A program made the translations under genes and the position numbers. DNA of 64,000 nucleotides. Origin: Aurantimonas sp965217685 (lineage in GTDB: Bacteria; Pseudomonadota; Alphaproteobacteria; Rhizobiales; Rhizobiaceae). Where the stretch lies: positions 1,488,001 through 1,552,000 of the forward strand of contig CBDCIZ010000003.1 in the NCBI GenBank assembly GCA_965217685.1. Reading direction: 5' to 3'. This document shows positions 25,774 to 33,867 of the stretch, one piece after another. Numbering within the stretch: position 1 is the first letter of the stretch; each line of letters starts with the position of its first letter. The notes under the pieces were generated by a model, which was not told where the DNA came from, ran no database searches, and was given only the letters and a program-made list of their open reading frames with translations.

Positions 25774-26867
25774 CGGAATTTCCTGTTCACATGAAGGTGA
25801 TATCGAATTAAAGTCATAAAACTCCTATCTCAATCTCACGACGCCAAAATTTAGAGTCCGCGATCGCGATTGAAGGTCCGCGTTGATGAATCGGTTGATC
25901 GAATTCAACGCGTGAGATCTTTAACAATTGTCTTCAGGAGGGGGTGGTAAATCTTCTCCTGAATTGGTCAAAGTGTCCAGAATCTGATGTCTTTTAGTAA
26001 GCTCACTCAACTCAGCGCTCCATTGTATTTCTATTCGGCCGCGATGTAGGTATTGGTGTCAAACTCGAATTCCCGCGACTGTTAAAAACACTTGGTATAT
26101 TTTTCTTACGACGCCGCATTTCGTCAAAGTAGTGTGTTCATGGATAAAATCAATTGTAATTGCAAGTAGACTTATTTGTGGAGCCGGCCGGATTTGGCAT
26201 GTAATACGATATTCCAGAACCAACGCAAAGATCCTATCGTTCTAAAGGGGCCTGTCGTACCTAGGGCGAAGTGGGTTCTTAACCGTCCGGCATTCTCGAT
26301 GACCACTCCCTTTGAAACATATCGCGAACTGTTCGCGAATTCGGTTCTTGAGACTTATACGCATCGTGCATATTCATAAACTTCTATTTGGTCACGCTTG
26401 AATGCGGCGAACCCAATGGAGCATCAAATCCGATGGCTTTCAATCACAGTTCGCCATTGAATGCTTTTTCCCCAAAGCTCCACGCTGCAACTTTTTTCAG
26501 AAATGAGTGTAGGTGCATTGGGCTAAGTTCGTGCTGAGCGACGCGGTATACCGCTCCGGTCATCCCGAGATACGGTGGAGCAAGCCGATCCGTATCCTGG
26601 TCAGCCGGCGCGACGTGCCGATCGCCGATGATCCTGTCGCTGATGTACTCAATGCGGCGAATGCCGTGACCATCCGCGCCGAACTGTCGCGTGCCGATCC
26701 TGACGCGGTGTCGGGTGGACACGGCGATTGTCGTTTCTTCCGCAAAAGCTGTAATATGATTTGACAATCGGGAGCGACGATGCACGAAGCTGGGGCTAAC
26801 ATCTTTCCCGTTCGTGTGCCGGCCGGCGGGCTCTTCTCGGCGATGATCCACGAGTAGAGCCGTTCAC
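25774..26867. other. 1.1-kb low-GC region without intact genes
   Basis: AT-rich at 25800-26420, then normal GC. No intact gene is seen. A fragment near 26520-26760 on the plus strand reads VPIADDPVADVLNAANAV and then IRAELSRADPDAV; it might be a remnant of a larger protein, but this is weak. The acyltransferase promoter should lie at the right end. Confidence 0.5.
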
Positions 26868-27989
26868 ATGCAGAAACAGTCCCGGCGCCTCACCCACCTT
26901 GATTCGCTTCGTGCAATCGCCGCGCTCCTGGTGATCTGGCTTCACGCCGCCGAGATCTATCATCAGGTGGCGCCGGCGATCGGCAATTCCTGGCTCCACG
27001 ATGTGGCCCGTCACCTCGATACGGGACGAATCGGCGTCGTCCTGTTCTTCGCCATCAGCGGATTCCTGATTCCCACCTCGCTGAAGGATGAACCGAATGC
27101 GGTGCGCCGTTTCGTCGTGCGCCGGTTCTTCCGCCTCTATCCGGTCTTCTGGCTTTCCATTCCGCTCGGCTATCTCACCGTCTGGTGGCCCTTCGGCCGT
27201 CGGCCGGACGCGCTCGATGCCCTTCTGAACTTCACGATGATGCCCGAATGGCTCGGTGCGGTTCCGGCGATCGGTCTGTACTGGACGCTGCAGGTCGAGC
27301 TCCTGTTTTATGTCTTCTGCCTCGGACTTTTCAGCGCCGGGCTGATTCACCGCGCCATCGCCTTTGCGTTCGGCACCGGCCTGGCGATCGCGATGTTCGT
27401 TCTGCTCCAGATCCTGGAAAGGCTGCTCGGAGACTGGCGGCCGGCCGGCGATGCCTCTTTTCTGGCGCTCAATCTCAGCGCGATGTTTCTCGGCGGCCTC
27501 TGGCGCAAACGGATCGACGGAAATCCTCTGGACTGGTTCTCGCGGTGGGTGCTTCGCGGCACGCTTGCCTTCTATCTCGGGGCCATGCCTTTGCTGGCAG
27601 CCTATGCCGTTCTTTGGCGCGGTATCACCGAGCCCTTTTTCGCGATTTCCTATTCCATCGCCGCTTTGTTGTTCGTGCTCGGGACCGGTGTCTGGACCTA
27701 CGCGCCACGGCCTCTGGTGGCGACGGGCGTCGTCAGCTATTCGCTTTATCTCATCCACCCGCCGGTCATCTATCTCTTTGCCTATGCGCTCGTTCACAAC
27801 TCGGGCGGATGGATACCGGACATGACGCTTATGCTGCTCTTGACGTTTGCAGCGTCCATCGCGCTGTCGGCCGTCTGCTACCGTTTCGTCGAAAAGCCCG
27901 GCATCGCCCTCGGTCGGAAACTGACCCGAGGCGGACATACCGATGCGCAGATACCGATTTCGCGGGATCCCGCTGCCCGCGGCCTCTAG
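26868..27989 (+). CDS. Acyltransferase 3 family protein (OafA/YrhL-like)
   Basis: 373-residue integral membrane O-acyltransferase. The N-terminal HLDSLRAIAALLVIWLHA motif contains the catalytic His and Arg region of the family, followed by GVVLFFAISGFLI and a YPVFWL segment; about ten membrane spans are seen. There is no SGNH domain. Such enzymes acetylate lipopolysaccharide, exopolysaccharide or Nod-factor-type glycans. It lies near a foreign methyltransferase gene, which hints at a former glycan-modification locus. The ribosome binding site is weak. Confidence 0.88.
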   Translation: MQKQSRRLTHLDSLRAIAALLVIWLHAAEIYHQVAPAIGNSWLHDVARHLDTGRIGVVLFFAISGFLIPTSLKDEPNAVRRFVVRRFFRLYPVFWLSIPLGYLTVWWPFGRRPDALDALLNFTMMPEWLGAVPAIGLYWTLQVELLFYVFCLGLFSAGLIHRAIAFAFGTGLAIAMFVLLQILERLLGDWRPAGDASFLALNLSAMFLGGLWRKRIDGNPLDWFSRWVLRGTLAFYLGAMPLLAAYAVLWRGITEPFFAISYSIAALLFVLGTGVWTYAPRPLVATGVVSYSLYLIHPPVIYLFAYALVHNSGGWIPDMTLMLLLTFAASIALSAVCYRFVEKPGIALGRKLTRGGHTDAQIPISRDPAARGL

Positions 27990-28178
27990 CGCAACCAAGC
28001 GATTACCGTCTCGGTCCGCCCCGACGCCGCCGATACGACCCCGGCAGGGTTTTGACTGGCTGAACGCCCTGCGCCGGCCGCTTGACGCGGACGCAGCGGA
28101 GGGGCCGGCAGGAGGGGCCGTGCCGATCTGGACAATCCGCACCCCCGCGCCTATCGCATCGGCGAAAGGGGATGCGGA

Positions 28179-29621
28179 ATGCGTGCGGGAGAGGCGAGAG
28201 CCGAACAGATCGGCCTTGACGAGATGGATCTGGCGGGGCGGCCCCATGCGGACGGGGTGTCGCTTTCCATCCTCGGCCATGCCCGCGCGACGATCCTTCT
28301 GGCGTTGCCGCTGATCGGGGCGCAGCTGGCGCAGATGGCGCTGAACGTCACCGATACGGTGATGGTCGGCCGGCTCGGTGCGACGGAGCTGGCGGCGGCC
28401 GTGCTCGGCACCCAGGTGTTCTTTATCGTCTACATCTTCGGCACCGGTTTTGCCGCCGCGGTGATGCCTGTCGCAGCCGCTGCAGAAGGGCGCGGCGACG
28501 CCCGCGGCGTGCGCCGCTCGGTCCGCATGGGGCTGTGGGTGCTGGTGCTGTTCGCCGGCCTCGTCCTTTGGCCGCTCTGGCACACCGAGACGCTGCTCCT
28601 CTGGCTCGACCAGGATCCGGCCGTGGCGCGGCTGGCCGGCGACTACATCCGTGTCGCGGAGTGGGCGATGCTGCCGGCGCTGATCCTGATGGGGCTGCGC
28701 TCCTATCTGACGGTCGTCGATCGCGCCTATGTCGTGCTGGCCGCGATCCTCGTCGGTGTCCTGGCCAATGGAGCGCTTAACTACGCCTTCATCTTCGGTC
28801 ATTTCGGCGCGCCGCGCCTCGGCATCGTCGGGGCGGCGGTGGCGACGCTCGGCTCGCAGATCGTCATGGCCGGCTTGCTCGTCGGTTTTACCCTGTGGTC
28901 GAAGCGGCTCGTTCGCTACGAGCTCTACGCACGCTTCTGGCGGCCCGACTGGGCCGATTTTCGCGATATCCTGCGGCTCGGCTGGCCGATCGGCGCGACG
29001 ATCATCGCGGAAGTGGGCCTCTTCGCCGCCGCATCGATCATGATGGGCTGGATCGGCACGGTGACGCTCGCCGCCCACGGCATCGCGCTGCAGATCGCCT
29101 CGATCTCCTTCATGGTGCCGCTGGGCATTGCGACGGCCGCCACCGTGCGCGTCGGGCTGGCGCTGGGGCGGAACGATCCGGTCGGGCTCGGCCGGGCCGG
29201 CAGCGTGGCTCTGGCGCTCGGCGGCGGGATCGCGCTGATCGCCGGCGTCGTCTTCTGGTCGAAGCCGGAGGCACTGATCGGGCTTTATCTCGACCGCGAC
29301 AACCCGAATGCCGTCGAGGTCCTGACGACGGCGGTGCCGCTGCTGCTGGTTGCGGCCGGATTCCAGCTTGTCGATTCCGTTCAGGCCGTGGCGAGCGGCA
29401 TCTTGCGGGGCCTGAAGGACACCCGAACGCCGATGCTGATCGCGCTCTTCGCCTATTGGGCCGTCGGCATGCCCGTGGCCTATCTGATGGCCTTCGTCGT
29501 CGGCCTGCAAGGCATCGGCATCTGGCTCGGCCTCGCCTTCGGTCTGGCGTCCGCGGCGATCCTCATGACGACACGTTTTGCGTGGCGTGAACGATTGGGC
29601 CTTGTGGCGCTCGACCCGTGA
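28179..29621 (+). CDS. MATE family efflux transporter (NorM-like)
   Basis: 480 residues, twelve membrane segments. The two-fold MATE repeat is visible, with LPLIGAQLAQMALNVTDTVMVGRLGATELAA in the first half (given in part: ALNVTDTVMVG) and LGWPIGATIIAEVG in the second, and GILRGLKDTRTPM near the end. It exports drugs or cationic metabolites in exchange for Na+ or H+. The first 25 residues are not conserved; a later start is possible. Confidence 0.9.
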   Translation: MRAGEARAEQIGLDEMDLAGRPHADGVSLSILGHARATILLALPLIGAQLAQMALNVTDTVMVGRLGATELAAAVLGTQVFFIVYIFGTGFAAAVMPVAAAAEGRGDARGVRRSVRMGLWVLVLFAGLVLWPLWHTETLLLWLDQDPAVARLAGDYIRVAEWAMLPALILMGLRSYLTVVDRAYVVLAAILVGVLANGALNYAFIFGHFGAPRLGIVGAAVATLGSQIVMAGLLVGFTLWSKRLVRYELYARFWRPDWADFRDILRLGWPIGATIIAEVGLFAAASIMMGWIGTVTLAAHGIALQIASISFMVPLGIATAATVRVGLALGRNDPVGLGRAGSVALALGGGIALIAGVVFWSKPEALIGLYLDRDNPNAVEVLTTAVPLLLVAAGFQLVDSVQAVASGILRGLKDTRTPMLIALFAYWAVGMPVAYLMAFVVGLQGIGIWLGLAFGLASAAILMTTRFAWRERLGLVALDP

Positions 29622-29643
29622 ACGGTCTCGCCTGACCCGGCGC

Positions 29644-30597
29644 TCAAGGTCTCTCGTCCCCCGTCTGGCCGCCATGCCTGGCAAAATCGCCCTTCAGCGC
29701 GGCAAGGCCCTCGCGATAGGTCGGGTAGAGGAAGGCATAGCCGGCCTGCCTGATCTTGGCGTTGGAGACCCGCTTGTTGTCGCCGTAGAAGCTGCGGGCC
29801 ATGGGCGAGAGCTCGGCCTCGTCGAACGCGGTTTCCGACGGCGGCGCGATGCCGACGAGGTCGGCGGCACGGGCGACGACGTCCTGGGGCGGGGCCGGCT
29901 CGTCGTCGGTGACGTTGAAGATGCCGCCCAGTTCTTTGCGCGCCAAAAGCGCCGTCGCGCCGGCGATATCGTCGACATGGATGCGGTTGAACACCTGTCC
30001 GGGCTTGACCAGACGTTTGGCGCGGCCCCTGGCAAGCTGCACGAACCCATTGCGGCCGGGCCCATAGATACCGGAGAGGCGCAGGATCGCCAGCGGCACG
30101 CCCTTGTCGTCGGCGAGTGCCTGCCACGCCTCTTCGGCCGCGACGCGCTCTTTCGAGCGCTCCGATCGGGGGTCGGCCGGCGTGTCCTCGTCGACCCAGT
30201 CGCCGCCATGATCGCCGTAGACGCCGACGGTCGACAGATAGCCGATCCATTTCAGGTCCGCGCCGCGATCGCGGATCGCCTCGGCGAACACGCGCAGCAC
30301 CGGATCGCCCGGTGCGGCATTGGCGCCGCCGACCGCCGCGCCCGTAGGCGCGGCATGACCGGGTGGCGCCGAGACGAGGATGTGGGTCGCCCTGGAAAGC
30401 GCCGGGGTGATTTCGGCCCTGGCCGCCGCGGTGCTTTCGGCATCGTCGCCATCGAAGACAAAGGGTTCGAGGCCGCAACCGGCGAGCGCCTCGGCCTTGT
30501 CCAACGTGCGCACGGTGATGCCGCAGACCGACGCCGGGTCGCAGGTCGCCACGTAGCGGCCGGCCGAATAGCCGTGGCCGAAGACGAAGAGGCGCAT
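29644..30597 (-). CDS. NAD-dependent epimerase / SDR family protein (YeeZ-like)
   Basis: 317 residues. A nucleotide-binding N-terminus (MRLFVFGHGYSAGRYVA), an YLSTVGVYGDHGG segment with the atypical-SDR Tyr, and an IYGPGRNGF segment place it in the extended/atypical SDR family related to YeeZ. The ATG at 30597 follows GGGAGG; the longer frame to 30642 is rejected. Substrate unknown. It follows queG and a small repeat protein on the same strand; queG next to such an SDR gene is common in rhizobia. Confidence 0.82.
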   Translation of the reverse strand: MRLFVFGHGYSAGRYVATCDPASVCGITVRTLDKAEALAGCGLEPFVFDGDDAESTAAARAEITPALSRATHILVSAPPGHAAPTGAAVGGANAAPGDPVLRVFAEAIRDRGADLKWIGYLSTVGVYGDHGGDWVDEDTPADPRSERSKERVAAEEAWQALADDKGVPLAILRLSGIYGPGRNGFVQLARGRAKRLVKPGQVFNRIHVDDIAGATALLARKELGGIFNVTDDEPAPPQDVVARAADLVGIAPPSETAFDEAELSPMARSFYGDNKRVSNAKIRQAGYAFLYPTYREGLAALKGDFARHGGQTGDERP

Positions 30598-30646
30598 TGC
30601 CTCCCGGTTCGAGTCGCGACCGCCAGCGCTCTCGTGCGCCATCGCG

Positions 30647-31063
30647 TCAGAACATCCGGGAGGTCAGGCGCTGCAGGGCGGCGGGCATGCCGATCGAATC
30701 GATCTCCAGCCGTCCGATGCGCAAGCGCCCGATCTCCGCGTCGCGCACCCGCGCCTGACCCACCGACAGCCGCCCGATGGCGAAGGCCCCGATGGCGATG
30801 GCTCCGAAGGCGACCGCACCGATGGCCAGGGCACCGACGGAAGCGGCACCCAATGCGCGCGTCTCCCGATAGGAATCGGGAAGGTGATCGCCGGCCCAGC
30901 GCAACGAGTCGCGGGCGCGGTCGAGGCCCATCAGCGCGTAGCCGCCGGCTTTTTCGCCCGCCGCGCGGGCCGTGGCTTCCGCCGCCTCCGCGGTGGCTTC
31001 GGCCACCTCCTTGATGTCGGCGACCGCCTGTTCAGTCCGTTTGCCCCAGCGCATGCCACTCAC
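30647..31063 (-). CDS. Hypothetical protein with a five-residue beta-type repeat
   Basis: 138 residues. An Ala-rich, helical N-terminus (about 1-45) is followed by nine consecutive five-residue units of the form G-x-(L/V/I/F)-x-(I/V/F) (GALAI, GAVAF, GAIAI, GAFAI, GRLSV, GQARV, RDAEI, GRLRI, GRLEI), and a short tail. The first half of the repeat is hydrophobic, the second half hydrophilic. The pattern resembles small right-handed beta-helix repeats (pentapeptide-like). Its start overlaps the queG end by about 32 bases. Function unknown. Confidence 0.65.
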   Translation of the reverse strand: MSGMRWGKRTEQAVADIKEVAEATAEAAEATARAAGEKAGGYALMGLDRARDSLRWAGDHLPDSYRETRALGAASVGALAIGAVAFGAIAIGAFAIGRLSVGQARVRDAEIGRLRIGRLEIDSIGMPAALQRLTSRMF

Positions 31064-32252
31064 TCCTGACGTTTGCGTCGTCCTCGATAACGAGGGCGGG
31101 GCCGCGCCGTTGCAAGGCCTTGCCCGGATCGAGCCGGTCGAGCGCCCAGACGGCCATCGCGCGCACGAGGGGCGCTGCGTCGCCGAGGTGTCGCTCGACC
31201 AGGGGCAGGACGTTCGGCGCGCCTGAATTGCCGGCGGCGACCAGACAGTTGGAGACGAACTTGTCCCGGCCGATGCGCTTGATCGGCGAGCCCGAAAACA
31301 GCGCCCGAAACCCGCCGTCGTCGAGTGCCAGAAGATCGTCGAGCCGCGGCGCCTTCAGATCGTCGCGGGCGATCAGCCTGGCCTCCCGTGCCGCGCTCGC
31401 GAACTTGTTCCAGGGGCAGACGGCGAGACAGTCGTCGCAGCCATAGATGCGGTTGCCCATCGCTTTGCGGTATCGTCGCGGGATCGGCGCCTTGGTCTCG
31501 ATGGTCAGATAGGAGATGCAGGCGCGCGCATCGAGCTGGTAGGGCGCCGGAAAGGCATTGGTCGGGCAGATGTCGAGGCAGGCCCGGCAGGAGCCGCAGG
31601 CGTCCGTTCCCGCAGCGTCCGGTTCGAGGTCGAGGGTCGTGAAGATCGAGCCGAGAAACAGCCAGGAGCCGTGGGCCCGCGAGACGAGGTTGGTGTGCTT
31701 GCCCTGCCAGCCGAGCCCGGCGATCTCGCCCAGCGGCTTTTCCATCACCGGCGCCGTGTCGACGAAGACCTTCGCGTCCATCGGGGCGTCGTGGGACGCA
31801 TTGTCCTCGCCAGCTCCGAGCCGCTTCGCCTCGGCGATCAGCCGCGAGGCGAGCTCCTTCAGCCTGCCCTTGATGACGTCGTGATAATCGCGATGCCGGG
31901 CATAGACCGAAATCGCCCCGCGATCGGGACGGGTCAGGATCGCGAGCGGATCCTCGTCGGGACCGTAATTCATGCCGAGAACGACGATCGATCGGACGTC
32001 CGGCCACAGGGCCTTCGGCGAACGCCGGCGTTCCGCCGTGTCCGGCATCCAGCCCATCGTCCCGTGCCGCCCGGCCGCGACGAACGCGTCGAGGCGTGGG
32101 CCGGACAGCACGCAGCCCTCCGCCCCGGCGATGCCGACGGCGGTAAAGCCGAGGCGAGCGGCATCGGCGGCGATGAAGGCTTTCAGGGTTTCGTTCGGTG
32201 CGCCGGTCAACGCGGCGGCCCGACAGCAGCCGCCGCAAGGCGGTCGAACCAC
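31032..32252 (-). CDS. queG: Epoxyqueuosine reductase
   Basis: 406 residues from a GTG (a TTG at 32207 is an alternative). It reduces epoxyqueuosine to queuosine in tRNA, the last step of Q synthesis, using cobalamin. Two [4Fe-4S] motifs are visible: CGSCRACLDICP and CDDCLAVCPWN; the HEAT-like C-terminal repeat (VLPLVERHLGDAAPLVRAMA) helps bind tRNA. Length fits the family (about 380). In related genomes queG usually follows a GST gene; here the GST gene is 15 kb away at 47552. Confidence 0.92.
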   Translation of the reverse strand: MVRPPCGGCCRAAALTGAPNETLKAFIAADAARLGFTAVGIAGAEGCVLSGPRLDAFVAAGRHGTMGWMPDTAERRRSPKALWPDVRSIVVLGMNYGPDEDPLAILTRPDRGAISVYARHRDYHDVIKGRLKELASRLIAEAKRLGAGEDNASHDAPMDAKVFVDTAPVMEKPLGEIAGLGWQGKHTNLVSRAHGSWLFLGSIFTTLDLEPDAAGTDACGSCRACLDICPTNAFPAPYQLDARACISYLTIETKAPIPRRYRKAMGNRIYGCDDCLAVCPWNKFASAAREARLIARDDLKAPRLDDLLALDDGGFRALFSGSPIKRIGRDKFVSNCLVAAGNSGAPNVLPLVERHLGDAAPLVRAMAVWALDRLDPGKALQRRGPALVIEDDANVRSEWHALGQTD

Positions 32253-32360
32253 CCGGCAAACGACATTCCACGAACGCGTGAGGCGCTATATTCCGCGAAG
32301 GAAAATACTGAAAAAGACGCGCGCCTAGTGCCCGCTGCAAGCTCCCATGGCGATCGTGTC

Positions 32361-32645
32361 ATGTCGACGGCGTTCATCAACCGGACCCCGTTGGACCTTG
32401 TGTTTCTTGTGCCGAGGATGCCGGCGTTCATACTCTACCGGCTCTTGCCCGCTGCCGGAGAGGGCGGCGGGACCCTTTACGGCGTTCCCGTCAAACTGAC
32501 GGGCTCGATCGCCGGCTATGTGATCGTCCTCCCGATCGGCCTCGACGATGTCAGCGTCGTCGGTCACTATAGCGTCTATTCCGTCGCCGGCACAGTGAAG
32601 CTCGAGGGCATGTCGACAATCCCGACGACCGGCGTTCGACCATGA
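32361..32645 (+). CDS. Hypothetical protein, possibly a truncated membrane protein
   Basis: 94 residues, with a Leu-rich N-terminus and a GTLYGVPVKLTGSIAGYVIVLPI segment (given in part: VKLTGSIAGYVIVL) that could be a membrane span near the start of a larger protein. It lies between queG and the IS110 remnant, so it may be a gene cut by that insertion. No family is assigned. Confidence 0.35.
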   Translation: MSTAFINRTPLDLVFLVPRMPAFILYRLLPAAGEGGGTLYGVPVKLTGSIAGYVIVLPIGLDDVSVVGHYSVYSVAGTVKLEGMSTIPTTGVRP

Positions 32646-32706
32646 CCTGCGCGCGCCGATTCTACGAAATCGGCAAGTCCTGAGGGCTCGACCTCATCAC
32701 TGGAAG

Positions 32707-33036
32707 GTGGAAACCTTGCGTCCGGCGGGCACGATCGCGGACCGCTTCAAACCGATCGCCGACATCCGGGCCATCTGCGTCGGTCTGGACGTTCACAAAG
32801 CGACGATGTCTGTCGCTTCGGCGGACGGGAGCAAACGTGGAGAAGTTCGCCAACACGGACGAATCCCGAAGACGTCCGCGGCTTTGACGCGTCTTTCGGG
32901 CAAGCTCTTGCGGCCGGGAGGAACGCTGCGGTTCTGCTGCGAGGCCGGACCCTGCGGCTATGGCATTCAGCGGCAACCGACCGCGGCGGGGCACGACGGC
33001 GTGGTGGTTGTCCCGTCGGCGATCCCTCCGCAAGGA
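32707..33036 (+). pseudogene. IS110-family transposase, N-terminal remnant
   Basis: About 109 codons match the start of IS110-type DEDD transposases: VGLDVHKATMSVASADG with the first catalytic Asp, LRFCCEAGPCGYGIQRQ with the catalytic Glu, and VVVPSAIP. The remaining DEDD residues and the Ser-containing C-terminal domain are missing; the homology stops where the GntR gene ends. No terminal repeats can be defined. It marks the left edge of the presumed genomic island. Confidence 0.8.
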
Positions 33037-33735
33037 TCAGCCGCGAACAGTTGCTCCGACAGGAGGGGCTGCTTTGCCGGTCAGAGCCTGAAGCTTGTGC
33101 ATGAGGTGCTCACGCATCAAGGCGCCAAGCTGTTTGCCGTCCCGCGCTTCGAGAGCCTTCTGGATGGCCTCGTGTTCCTCGGTCGCCCGAAGCCAGCGCT
33201 CGGGCGAGAGGTTGGCTTGGTAGCGAGCCCGGAACACGCGCTGTGCCAGGATCGCGTGATGCTTGGTGAGCGTCGGGTTGTCGGCGGCGTCCAGAATGCC
33301 GGCATGGATCGCCTGGTTGATGTTGAAATAGGTTGGCCGGTCGGCCGCGTCGTGGGCCTTGCGGAGTTCGCCGACCAGCGCACCCAAGGCGGCGATCACC
33401 TCGCGCGTCGCAATCGTTGCCGCAAGTTCCCCGGCCACGCCTTCAAGCGCGGCAATCACCGGAAACAGTTCCTCGAGCTCAGCGGTCGTCTGTCGGGCGA
33501 CGATCGCGCCACGGTTCTGGACGAGTTCGACGAAGCCTTCATGTGCGAGGATTTTGAGCGCTTCGCGGATCGGCGTGCGCGACACGCCGAAACGTTCGGT
33601 GAGCGCTTTTTCCGGCACCTTCTCGCCGGCTTTCAATTCGCCTTCCATGATCATCCGCCGTATCCGATCGCTGATCTCGGTCGACAGCGCCGGGCGGATC
33701 AATGGGGTATCGCGGTCGAGGTCTACAAGGCTCAT
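33037..33735 (-). CDS. GntR family transcriptional regulator, FCD (FadR-like) subgroup
   Basis: 232 residues. A winged-helix DNA-binding domain (about 15-80, with VPEKALTERFGVSRTPIREALKIL; key part FGVSRTPIREALK) is followed by an all-helical FCD ligand domain with the metal-binding Asp and His residues (NINQAIHAGILDAADNP, and REHL near the end). FCD regulators usually sense carboxylic acids and repress catabolic genes. It lies beside the FAD/Fe-S dehydrogenase and TRAP genes and is the obvious candidate regulator for them; a palindrome at 37085-37104 could be its operator. Confidence 0.88.
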   Translation of the reverse strand: MSLVDLDRDTPLIRPALSTEISDRIRRMIMEGELKAGEKVPEKALTERFGVSRTPIREALKILAHEGFVELVQNRGAIVARQTTAELEELFPVIAALEGVAGELAATIATREVIAALGALVGELRKAHDAADRPTYFNINQAIHAGILDAADNPTLTKHHAILAQRVFRARYQANLSPERWLRATEEHEAIQKALEARDGKQLGALMREHLMHKLQALTGKAAPPVGATVRG

Positions 33736-33867
33736 CGTCTTGTCCTGGATGTCCGATGCGTCGTGCCGTCGGCGGACGGACCGGGTCTGTTGACGATTTC
33801 CGCCGGCAGTGGTCAGCCAGTGGTCGGCCAGTGGTGAGTGCGCTATTGGCAGCGCATCGCGTTGCCG

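Noticed and set aside
26444..26851. 135-residue frame before the acyltransferase gene
   Set aside because: No conserved pattern, no ribosome binding site, and it lies in decayed DNA.
26796..29684. 962-residue open frame on the minus strand over the acyltransferase and MATE genes
   Set aside because: Its sequence is Arg/Asp/Gly/His-rich without any domain, the usual mirror of GC-rich plus-strand codons, and it overlaps two clearly real genes.
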